Shown here one piece after another: positions 1 through 7,684 of a stretch of 64,000 bases of DNA (positions are counted from its first letter, which is position 1; each line of letters opens with the position of its first letter). A program made the position numbers and the translations under genes. The notes under the pieces were generated by a model. The model was not told the DNA's origin. It saw only the letters and a list, made by a program, of their open reading frames with translations, and made no database searches. The stretch covers positions 248,001 to 312,000 of the forward strand of contig NZ_QPMM01000010.1 in assembly GCF_003419895.1 (NCBI RefSeq). The letters run 5' to 3'. The stretch comes from Chitinophaga silvatica. GTDB lineage: Bacteria; Bacteroidota; Bacteroidia; Chitinophagales; Chitinophagaceae.

Positions 1-117
1 TTAAGCACAGATAGCGCAACTGGTGAAGTGCATCTGAGACACCGTGCTCATTGGGTAGAAAACAAACTGTACTACAGAGGAAAAGTAGTGTTGGAAAAAC
101 AGAGTGCTGCTAAATAA
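1..117 (+). CDS. rpmF: 50S ribosomal protein L32, C-terminal part
   Basis: The first 38 codons read in frame to a TAA at 115-117. They contain the typical L32 tail: a basic stretch around HLRHRAHW, then YYRGKVV and a short charged end. L32 is a small protein of the large ribosomal subunit; the gene begins left of the window, so only about the C-terminal two thirds is visible. It lies 48 bases upstream of plsX, and rpmF-plsX is a widespread bacterial gene order linking ribosome and lipid synthesis, which supports the call. Confidence 0.9.
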   Translation, partial: LSTDSATGEVHLRHRAHWVENKLYYRGKVVLEKQSAAK

Positions 118-165
118 TAAATTTTACTAATTTTACCCCGGCTAACAAGAACAAACTTGAGTTAC

Positions 166-1119
166 ATGAGAATCGGGCTTGATATGATGGGTGGCGATTT
201 CGCACCCGCAGAAGCAGTAAAAGGAGTAAAATTATTTTTAGACACTGTTGCATCTAATGTGCATCTGGTATTAATTGGAGATGAAGAACAATTAGCTCCG
301 TTATTATCAGCTGCACAGGTGGACCAATCAAGATATTCAGTTGTTCATTCATCTCAGGTTATTGGGATGAATGAACACCCTACCAAGGCACTGAAAGAAA
401 AGCCACAATCTTCTATTGCAATAGGCTTCTATCTTTTAAAGAATGAAAAAATTGATTCCTTCATCAGTGCAGGTAATACCGGAGCAATGATGGTGGGAAC
501 TTTTTATTCTATTAAGGCAATAGAAGGAGTGCAACGTCCTACAATCTCTACTCTGGTACCCCGTGAAAACGGTACGTACGGTCTTTTACTCGATGTAGGT
601 ATCAACGCCGACTGCAAACCTGAAAACCTGTCACAATTTGCCATTTTAGGCTCTCTTTACTCCAAGCATATTTTGAATATCCCTAACCCTAAAGTTGGTT
701 TATTGAATATCGGGGAAGAAGAAGGAAAAGGCAATTTACTGGCAATGGCCACCTACCCTCTGCTTAAAGAAAACAAACAAATCAATTTTGTTGGTAATAT
801 CGAAGGAAGAGATGTTTTCTCCGAAAAAGCCGACGTTATTGTTTGTGAAGGTTTTACCGGCAACGTAGTTCTAAAAATGGCCGAATCATTCCATGAATTA
901 GCAGTAAAACGCAATATTCATGATGAGTATATCGACAAATTTAACTTTGAAGCATATGGCGGTACCCCAGTTCTGGGTGTCTCTAAACCAGTGATCATCG
1001 GTCACGGTATTTCAAAGGGGCTCGCATTTAAGAATATGATACAGCTGGCTCAGCAGATCAACGAAAGCAAACTGCTGGAAAAAATTAAAGAAAGCTTTGA
1101 CGCTAAACCTACAGAATAG
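166..1119 (+). CDS. plsX: phosphate acyltransferase PlsX
   Basis: PlsX converts acyl-ACP and inorganic phosphate to acyl-phosphate, the donor for the first acylation of glycerol 3-phosphate in phospholipid synthesis; it is a peripheral membrane enzyme. The protein opens with the family hallmark MRIGLDMMGGDFAP and has further conserved blocks (SAGNTGAMMVG near residue 105, LLNIGEEEGKGN near 190, CEGFTGNVVLK near 230). At 317 aa it is close to the usual 320-340. A TTG at 157 extends the frame by three codons, but the ATG at 166 matches family starts and is preferred. It follows rpmF and is followed by a strong terminator, so the rpmF-plsX unit probably ends here without the usual fabH. Confidence 0.95.
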   Translation: MRIGLDMMGGDFAPAEAVKGVKLFLDTVASNVHLVLIGDEEQLAPLLSAAQVDQSRYSVVHSSQVIGMNEHPTKALKEKPQSSIAIGFYLLKNEKIDSFISAGNTGAMMVGTFYSIKAIEGVQRPTISTLVPRENGTYGLLLDVGINADCKPENLSQFAILGSLYSKHILNIPNPKVGLLNIGEEEGKGNLLAMATYPLLKENKQINFVGNIEGRDVFSEKADVIVCEGFTGNVVLKMAESFHELAVKRNIHDEYIDKFNFEAYGGTPVLGVSKPVIIGHGISKGLAFKNMIQLAQQINESKLLEKIKESFDAKPTE

Positions 1120-1147
1120 GTACTGTCACGACGAACTTAAAGTATTG

Positions 1148-1177
1148 AACGCTTCGGGAAACCGGAGCGTTTTTTTG
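1148..1177 (+). terminator. Rho-independent terminator after plsX
   Basis: A ten-pair stem, AACGCTTCGG with CCGGAGCGTT around a GAAA tetraloop, is followed directly by a run of T. It sits 28 bases past the plsX stop and should end the rpmF-plsX transcript. Confidence 0.85.
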
Positions 1178-1360
1178 TTGGGGTAATACAAATTTGTCAT
1201 TAATATCCTAAGTGCTTGTTTCACTAATAAAATACCAGGGGTGTTTTCTCTATAATTGCTTCCATTTTACAATAGTTATTTGTTTTCTTAATAAATCACA
1301 ATGGCTCACCTCTATTTTCCAGAATTCCCAAATCACTTTTTGAACAGAATGAATTGACAT

Positions 1361-1786
1361 TTAGATGGTCATTAACAAAGAATAATCAATTGGGGCGAGC
1401 TTATATCTTAATAGATCATTCACAATTTCATAAAAATCATCAACCTCGATTTTAAACTCTTCCCGGCTTTGCTTTATACCTTCATACAACTCATCTGATA
1501 GGATAGAATTTAGCTTTTGTGTAATAATAAAAATTGGAGAAATCTGAATAATAATTGTACCTGCAATATCCTTATCAATATGATTGAAATTATTATAAAT
1601 TGATTCAACTAGTTGCTTTATCCTGGCAGTAACATCACCTAACCTTTCCTTCATCAAGAGTAATCTCACCAAATGTTTATCTGAATCCATTTTAAAATAC
1701 CCTGGATCAGGATTATTCATATAAAATGTTCTCTCCGTTTCTCTTAAGGAATCAACAACAATTTTAATTTCATCAATTACAGTCAT
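1361..1786 (-). CDS. hypothetical 141-aa protein
   Basis: I do not recognise this protein. It has no signal peptide and no clear membrane segment. It looks mostly helical, with amphipathic charged stretches (residues about 1-20, 40-70 and 95-130) and a hydrophobic strip near 75-92 (IAGTIIIQISPIFIITQ). The start is an ATG with no in-frame ATG just upstream. The gene and its flanks are clearly more AT-rich than plsX or tex. It lies downstream of the CRISPR array in the array's direction of transcription, with a long palindrome between. It shares no motif I know from Cas proteins. Acquisition by transfer is plausible from base composition but not shown. Confidence 0.55.
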   Translation of the reverse strand: MTVIDEIKIVVDSLRETERTFYMNNPDPGYFKMDSDKHLVRLLLMKERLGDVTARIKQLVESIYNNFNHIDKDIAGTIIIQISPIFIITQKLNSILSDELYEGIKQSREEFKIEVDDFYEIVNDLLRYKLAPIDYSLLMTI

Positions 1787-1875
1787 AGATTAAATCATTG
1801 AGAGGAATTTATTCGGGGAATTTTTGTAAAATAAAAATACTGTAAAAGTCCGAACAATACATTTTACAACACCAA

Positions 1876-1918
1876 ATATTTATAATTAAATACTTCATAA
1901 GTATTTAATTATAAATAT
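1876..1918. repeat. 20-bp perfect inverted repeat, 3-nt loop
   Basis: The arms 1876-1895 and 1899-1918 are exact reverse complements separated only by CAT. The arms are almost pure A/T. Neither side has a clean T-run, so it is not a standard terminator. It lies between the 141-aa gene and the old end of the CRISPR array. Confidence 0.85.
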
Positions 1919-2065
1919 ATTATCAAACTAAAATTAGTAATTCACATTTAATAATATAAATTATAATTTGATTGACAGAGGATCAAGAAAATGCATTTTG
2001 AGGTTTGTAAAATTCGATTTAGTAATAATGGTAAAAATACAAGGACACAGACATTAGTAAGATTT

Positions 2066-2682
2066 TTTTCAATTCAATGAATGTCCGATTAAACTTTTTC
2101 TATCGTTGTTTTCTGGTCGTTTTTAGCTTTATTTCAATTCAGCAATTGTACGATTACAACTTACGTAATTAGAGTATGGCGAGGAACAAGAAAACAATTT
2201 CCATTCAACTATTGTACGATTACAACTAAAAACTTATTGCAATTGCCACCAACTGTTGTTCCAATTTCCATTCAACATTGTACGATTACAACTGAAGGTC
2301 CGGGAGTTGAACCCGCCCGCCGAATATATTTCCATTCAACATTGTACGATTACAACGTGTTGCGCATTATTCAAAAGACCTTTCAACTCGTAATTTCCAT
2401 TCAACATTGTACGATTACAACTTTAAGCGGTGAAAATGCAAATAAGGTCATCGCTAAATTTCCATTCAACATTGTACGATTACAACCATTACTGACCGTC
2501 GTCCGTTTGTTCCGCGCTTGCCTATTTCCATTCAACATTGTACGATTACAACTTTTGTTTGTCAGAAAAGAAATAGCACCACCGGCAGATTTCCATTCAA
2601 CATTGTACGATTACAACTATTATCACGCAGGAGAAAGTACACTTCAAAAATCAATTTCCATTCAACATTGTACGATTACAAC
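2066..2682 (-). CRISPR. CRISPR array, 10 repeats and 9 spacers
   Basis: Seven identical 29-nt repeats start at 2264, 2328, 2393, 2458, 2524, 2589 and 2654. To the left are a 30-nt variant with one extra T (2197-2226), a more diverged 30-nt copy (2131-2160) and a badly decayed 29-nt copy (2066-2094). Spacers are 35-37 nt; the gap before the decayed copy is also 36, which confirms it as a true terminal repeat. Decay at the left end places the leader at the right, so transcription runs leftward. On that strand the repeat begins GTTGTAATCG and ends GAATGGAAAT, which resembles type I-B or III repeats with a GAAA-type handle. No cas gene lies in the window. Confidence 0.97.
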
Positions 2683-2869
2683 CCTCCTCCTCTCCCGCCA
2701 AAACCCTTGCCCCTCCTGCCCTCTTACCTCAAAAACATAGGCAAAAAGTCGTCGATGTCTAATAACCGGTTTTATGCCGGGGATCGACGACCAATAAGAA
2801 TCAATAAGTTAAGCAAAAAATAGCTAAAATCACCTGCAAGGACAAACGAAAATTTCAACGGTCGACGAC
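2683..2869 (-). promoter_or_regulatory. probable CRISPR leader region
   Basis: This gene-free stretch joins the intact end of the array to the stop of the histidine kinase gene. Next to the array (2683-2730) it is strongly purine-rich on the minus strand, with runs such as GAGGAGGAGG. Further out are a hairpin (2748-2791) and a third copy of TCGACGAC at 2862-2869. No open frame of note occurs here other than read-through of the repeats. Leader identity is inferred from the repeat-decay gradient. Confidence 0.6.
2748..2791 (-). repeat. hairpin in the CRISPR leader, possibly also a terminator
   Basis: GTCGTCGAT at 2748-2756 pairs perfectly with ATCGACGAC at 2783-2791. Inside, CCGG at 2766-2769 can pair with CCGG at 2777-2780 around a 7-nt loop. 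On the minus strand the stem is followed by five T, so it could also end the histidine kinase transcript before the array. Confidence 0.7.
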
Positions 2870-5800
2870 TTATTCTGCCAAAGGAAGTTTCACATAAAAC
2901 GTTGTGCCTTCATTCAGCTTGGTTTCGAACCATATTTCACCTCTTGCCTGTTCCGCAATGTTCTTACACATCGCCAAACCAAGACCAGTACCAGATGATT
3001 TAGTAGTGAAGTTAGGTACAAAGATGCGTGATTGAATTTCAGTTGAAATACCTTCTCCATTATCCGAAACACTTACCAATACATGATTATCGGCTGTTTG
3101 CTGAAGCCTTACAACTATGTGGCCATGCTTATTCTCAGGAATAGCCTGGCTTGCATTCTGCAAAAGATTAGTAAACAAACGATTCATCTGAGTTTTATCT
3201 GCATATACGTAGAAATCGTGATGTGGCTGAATATATTCAATCTCACAGTTTTCCTGCCCCTGGTACAACGATGTTAATGAATGAATTACTTCGTTTAGAA
3301 GTACCCTTTCATTATTCGCTTCTCCAATCCGGGCAAAAGTAGAGAAGTCGGAAGCAATATTAGATAAGTGATCTATCTGCTCAACCAGCGTATTAGCTAC
3401 ATTGCGCGAAAGCTCTTTTACATTCGGAGAATCATTTGCTATTGCACGTTGAAGATACTGGATACTCAGCTTCATCGGAGTAAGCGGATTCTTGATCTCA
3501 TGAGCTACCTGCCGCGCCATCTCTCTCCACGCCCCTTCCCTTTCACTCTTCGCTAACCGCACCGCACTGACTTCCAGCTTCCGCACCATCTTATTATACT
3601 CTTTTACCAAAGCACCAATTTCGTCGTCTTTATCCCACTCAATTTCATCGTTACGCTGCCCAAGGTTCACATGCCGCAGCTTCTCAGCTACCAGCGAGAA
3701 TGAACGGGTGATAGAATTCGTGATCAACAAAGCAAGCATACCCGCAATTAAAAAGATAAATGCATTGAAATTGATCAGGGCAACCAGGAAGTTCGAAATC
3801 TGCTGATTCAACTCTGTTTGCGTAGCGAAATAAGGTACATTCAAATATGCTACTACCTCATGGGTATCATGATTACGAATCGGCGTATAACCCGATAAAT
3901 AAGGCATTTCACCAATATACTCCGTATGGATGTATTGTACCTGGTCTAAACGTGACAGGTGATAATACGCACGAGGGTCCATTTTCGTTGAGATCAGACC
4001 TTTGCCTGTCATCATAGGTTGGGTGGTAAGTTGAAGATTCCCATCTCTATCATAAACATTTATATCCAAAGCTCTTTCATCAGCAATATCAGCTAAAGAA
4101 GTATTCAGCTTTTTCATAAGCTCCGAATCGTAAATATCTCCAACCTGATCGAGGTCGCGCTGCGTCTCGAACACCTTCTCAATATCTACTCCTACTTCAC
4201 GCATTGTTTTGCTAAGTCGCTCCCTGTTCTGAGTTTGAGAACGATAGGTGAAGAATTTAACAGTAGTAATACCTAATATTACAAATGAGAAAACTACTAC
4301 AAAAATGATTGTTCCGTGCACCTTCCTCCGGATGCTAACATCAATGAGAGAACGAAGATTGCTCAGGCGCATACGAGCTTTGATCAACAAATCAAATACC
4401 TTATATACTGCAACAATCAACAAAAATAAACAGAACATGTAGGCAAACAGCGTAATAAACTCAACAAACATCCTGTTCTCCTTCACCACTATTACTACCT
4501 TATCCGGACTTGCCTTATAAATCATTTCCGAATATCCATTTACCGATCTTACAGACAGATCAGAAACCGGCAAATCATGGGCATATAAACGAATAGGAAA
4601 TGGATATCCACTATTATTACTTACTAATATATTCTTATCGTAAACTGCATAGGCATAATTTCCGGCATTATCTCTACCCGGATCAGTAAGATCACCTTCT
4701 ACCAGCAGCTCAGGATAAAGCCTTCCATTATTAACAACCTTAGGAGTAAGTGTATAAACCAACCATCCACTTACTTCATTATTTGTATTATGGAATTCTT
4801 TCTTCACTATATAGCTGTAGTCATTAAAGCTGCGCTCATAGTAATAGAGATCATTACCAGCACCCGATGCAGGAGTAGCCTGAGACTCAAAAAACATCAG
4901 GCGGTTAAAAGTCATCAGACTTACAGTATCGGAGTTCGGGAACAGGGAACTACCGTTTTCGTCATACACGTAAATATTGACCTTAAACCTGCTCAGGTAT
5001 CCCTGGAAATATTTTTGTAAAAGTTGATTATCAAATACCGATTTTCTTCTTTCCCTACGCTGACTGTCCTGAAAGAAATACTGGATTGCTTCATCCTGCT
5101 CAATCTTCTTTCCTACATCATTCAATAACATTTCCAGATAAGGATCTTTCTTGCGGGAAAGATCTTCAGCCAGCTTTTGACGTACCGATAATTCCTTATG
5201 GTTGTTGTAGTGTACAAGAACTGCAGAAGTGGTAATCGTTAACAGAAACAGCCAGAATAAAAATGGAATGGTTGCCGTACTGCTTTCAAATCTATCTGCC
5301 AGAAAATCCAGCAAAACGATATACAACAACAACCAAATCACCATCGAAATAAAAAAGTAAAGCTCCGGATGATGGATTCTGAATAACAGCCAGATTAATC
5401 CAACAGCTCCCAACCAGATGTATTTAGTTTTATACTGGAAGTTTGTCAGTTCATTTAGCAGATAGTTGATGATCTGGGAGAAAAACAAAAAGCTAAATGA
5501 GATAAAACCTAAAACTACAAACCCTACAATACTGTATTCTGTTAAACTAAACGGATTAGTTACATCAAACGAGATTTTAGAATCGATCACCAAACTTTGG
5601 ATCAGTTCTGCCAGGAATTGTTCTACTATGTAAAGTATGAGACTGGCTATAATAATCACCAGGCTTTGAATCCAGCGGTTACGGATTACGGGAGGGTTAA
5701 TAGTTTTAACATGCTCTCTGAAAAATAAAATCATCCAGAAAGTAAGTAATACGTTCACCAACAGATCTCCCAATGAATAGAAAATTTCATCCTTCGCGTA

Positions 5801-6679
5801 GATCCTGGGATCAAAAATATTTAAAGCACGGAGATTAAAAGGGAATGGATAATAATAACTGGTAACCCTTAATGTAAGTACAATGGTAAACAAAAACAGG
5901 AATCCATATAACGGATTGGTTGTTTTTGCAAGAAGGGTTGCAAATAAGTTGATAAAGATCAACACACAAATACATCCCAATACCATCAGCAATACACTAA
6001 GGGAATTGGGAGACCTGATTTTCATATTGCTGTTATAATCGAGATAGAATAATGTTTCTCCATCACTATTATTTACAGGCAATATAATATGCTCCGGAAG
6101 CCGCAGGGAAGGCATATCTCTCAATATGCTATATTCTTCTCCTAATTCTTCCTTATCATAAAAATGACTAACGAGATAATTATTTTTGATAGAATACTCA
6201 AGTCTGACAGGGATTACACCCACCAGATACTGATGATGCCGGGCCGGGGCTTTTAGTCTTTTTGTAATGACTTCATAATAGCCATTATTCAGTTTCATGA
6301 AGCGGGAACTATCTGAAAAGGTAGCTTCCAGTTCTTCGGGCTGAACCTGATTAGTACTCCAGAAGGTAAGCCAGATACCGGCATTACTGGAATCGTAGGC
6401 AAAAAGGGAGTATTCGAGATCGGTTAACTTATCGAGGGTTGTCTGATCATAGTTTCGATTGAGTAGTTCGGAGGTGAGAGTAGTATCATTGGCAAGTTTA
6501 TAAAAACTTCTTTCTCTTTGATGAATACTTTTCTCCATACTCCTTTTAACTCCCTGAGGAGAAGAGTAATAAGACCAATAATTGCTAAACAGAAAAGCGA
6601 ATGTAAACAGCCAGGCGGCAATGATTAAGAGATAACCATGTCGCAATAAGAACAACCTTATTTCCTTAGTATCAATCAA
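2870..6679 (-). CDS. large membrane sensor histidine kinase (NtrY-like)
   Basis: A 1269-aa two-component sensor. About nine membrane helices lie in residues 10-510, followed by a predicted extracytoplasmic region (about 510-735), more helices near 740 and 795, a second outer loop (about 820-960), a helix near 970 and a HAMP linker. The kinase core occupies the last 220 residues: the H-box VAHEIKNPLTPMK with its phospho-accepting His near 1050, an N-box NRLFTNLLQNASQAI, and ATP-lid motifs DNGEGIS and GTGLGLAM. The core resembles NtrY-type kinases; the signal sensed is unknown. No response regulator is adjacent. The reading frame opens at a TTG 12 bases after the mazG stop and in the same frame, with no nearby ATG, so co-transcription and coupled translation with mazG are likely. 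Confidence 0.9.
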   Translation of the reverse strand: MIDTKEIRLFLLRHGYLLIIAAWLFTFAFLFSNYWSYYSSPQGVKRSMEKSIHQRERSFYKLANDTTLTSELLNRNYDQTTLDKLTDLEYSLFAYDSSNAGIWLTFWSTNQVQPEELEATFSDSSRFMKLNNGYYEVITKRLKAPARHHQYLVGVIPVRLEYSIKNNYLVSHFYDKEELGEEYSILRDMPSLRLPEHIILPVNNSDGETLFYLDYNSNMKIRSPNSLSVLLMVLGCICVLIFINLFATLLAKTTNPLYGFLFLFTIVLTLRVTSYYYPFPFNLRALNIFDPRIYAKDEIFYSLGDLLVNVLLTFWMILFFREHVKTINPPVIRNRWIQSLVIIIASLILYIVEQFLAELIQSLVIDSKISFDVTNPFSLTEYSIVGFVVLGFISFSFLFFSQIINYLLNELTNFQYKTKYIWLGAVGLIWLLFRIHHPELYFFISMVIWLLLYIVLLDFLADRFESSTATIPFLFWLFLLTITTSAVLVHYNNHKELSVRQKLAEDLSRKKDPYLEMLLNDVGKKIEQDEAIQYFFQDSQRRERRKSVFDNQLLQKYFQGYLSRFKVNIYVYDENGSSLFPNSDTVSLMTFNRLMFFESQATPASGAGNDLYYYERSFNDYSYIVKKEFHNTNNEVSGWLVYTLTPKVVNNGRLYPELLVEGDLTDPGRDNAGNYAYAVYDKNILVSNNSGYPFPIRLYAHDLPVSDLSVRSVNGYSEMIYKASPDKVVIVVKENRMFVEFITLFAYMFCLFLLIVAVYKVFDLLIKARMRLSNLRSLIDVSIRRKVHGTIIFVVVFSFVILGITTVKFFTYRSQTQNRERLSKTMREVGVDIEKVFETQRDLDQVGDIYDSELMKKLNTSLADIADERALDINVYDRDGNLQLTTQPMMTGKGLISTKMDPRAYYHLSRLDQVQYIHTEYIGEMPYLSGYTPIRNHDTHEVVAYLNVPYFATQTELNQQISNFLVALINFNAFIFLIAGMLALLITNSITRSFSLVAEKLRHVNLGQRNDEIEWDKDDEIGALVKEYNKMVRKLEVSAVRLAKSEREGAWREMARQVAHEIKNPLTPMKLSIQYLQRAIANDSPNVKELSRNVANTLVEQIDHLSNIASDFSTFARIGEANNERVLLNEVIHSLTSLYQGQENCEIEYIQPHHDFYVYADKTQMNRLFTNLLQNASQAIPENKHGHIVVRLQQTADNHVLVSVSDNGEGISTEIQSRIFVPNFTTKSSGTGLGLAMCKNIAEQARGEIWFETKLNEGTTFYVKLPLAE

Positions 6680-6691
6680 TTTACCTAATCT

Positions 6692-7459
6692 TTATTTTTC
6701 AGCAGCTTTAATCTGGTTCCAGAGCGCATCCATTTCGGATAAGGACATATCATTTAATGTTTGTCCGTTCTCCAATGCTAATTTTTCCATGGCCTGAAAG
6801 CGGCGTTGGAATTTCTTATTAGTTCTTTCCAGGGCGTTTTCAGCGTCAATTTCCAGGAATCGTGAATAATTAACGAGCGAGAAAAGAACATCACCGAATT
6901 CGTCTTCAATCGCGTCTTTATCATTAGTAGCCACTACCTCATGAAGTTCACCTACTTCTTCCTTTACTTTATCCCATACCTGAGAGGCATTATCCCATTC
7001 GAAGCCAGTTTGCTTTGCTTTTTCCTGTAATCTCATGGCTTTAACGAGAGCGGGCAGGGATTGTGGTACTCCGCTTAATACAGATTTCTTTCCTTCCTTT
7101 AGCTTTAATTTTTCCCAGTTTTGCTTAACCTGTTCTTCAGTTTCAGCTTTTACGTCACCATAGATATGCGGATGGCGGCGTATTAATTTCTCACAAACTC
7201 CATTTATTACATCATTAATATCAAAATGCTGCTTTTCTGAGGCAATTTTTGAATAAAAGACCATGTGCAGAAGAATATCTCCTAATTCTTCTTTTATTGA
7301 CATCCAATCTTCCTCCGTAATGGCATCGGCCAGTTCGTAGGTTTCCTCAATAGTAAGCTGACGAAGTGTTTGAATAGTTTGTTTTCTATCCCAGGGGCAC
7401 TTTTCTCTCAGGTCGTCCATTATTTTGAGAAGGCGGTCAAATGTAGCAGTCTTTTCCAT
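6692..7459 (-). CDS. mazG: nucleoside triphosphate pyrophosphohydrolase MazG
   Basis: MazG hydrolyses (d)NTPs to the monophosphate and pyrophosphate, cleaning the nucleotide pool. The 255-aa protein has two MazG domains. The first carries CPWDRKQT, then EETYELADAI and EELGDIL around residues 20-65; the second carries EVGELHEVV and DEFGDVL around 165-195. These are the paired acidic helices that bind magnesium. Length matches the two-domain family. It is upstream of, and probably co-transcribed with, the histidine kinase gene, and divergent from tex. Confidence 0.95.
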   Translation of the reverse strand: MEKTATFDRLLKIMDDLREKCPWDRKQTIQTLRQLTIEETYELADAITEEDWMSIKEELGDILLHMVFYSKIASEKQHFDINDVINGVCEKLIRRHPHIYGDVKAETEEQVKQNWEKLKLKEGKKSVLSGVPQSLPALVKAMRLQEKAKQTGFEWDNASQVWDKVKEEVGELHEVVATNDKDAIEDEFGDVLFSLVNYSRFLEIDAENALERTNKKFQRRFQAMEKLALENGQTLNDMSLSEMDALWNQIKAAEK

Positions 7460-7554
7460 ATCTTGTAAAAATAGGGATGATTTTCCGAATTTCGACTGGA
7501 CTCAGCAGATATCGTGCCATAGCGGCTTTTAGAGATTATTAAATATTTGTTGTT

Positions 7555-7588
7555 TTTGTTGGTTAACAGCCCATTTTAATTACATTTG
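7555..7588 (+). promoter_or_regulatory. predicted Bacteroidota-type promoter for tex
   Basis: TACATTTG at 7581-7588 fits the TAnnTTTG minus-7 element of the primary sigma factor of this phylum. A TTG at 7559-7561 lies 19 bases upstream, in the expected place for the minus-33 element. The start codon of tex is about 95 bases downstream. Confidence 0.5.
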
Positions 7589-7684
7589 CCAGCTATTAAA
7601 TTTGTAGCGATTTTGAGATTGGAAGACATAGAATTTGTTAAAATTCAGAATCCGAAAATCCTGGAATCCCAAAATAATTGAATT

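Noticed and set aside
1361..1786. Treating the 141-aa protein as a Cas or anti-CRISPR protein
   Set aside because: Only its position next to the array suggests this; there are no motifs and no co-directional cas genes.
2001..2030. A possible eleventh, still more decayed repeat
   Set aside because: Only a few bases match and the spacing cannot be confirmed.
2237..2823. Two overlapping open frames with repeated SIQHCTITT-type peptides
   Set aside because: They are read-through of the CRISPR repeats, whose 29-nt length plus spacers leaves frames open by chance.
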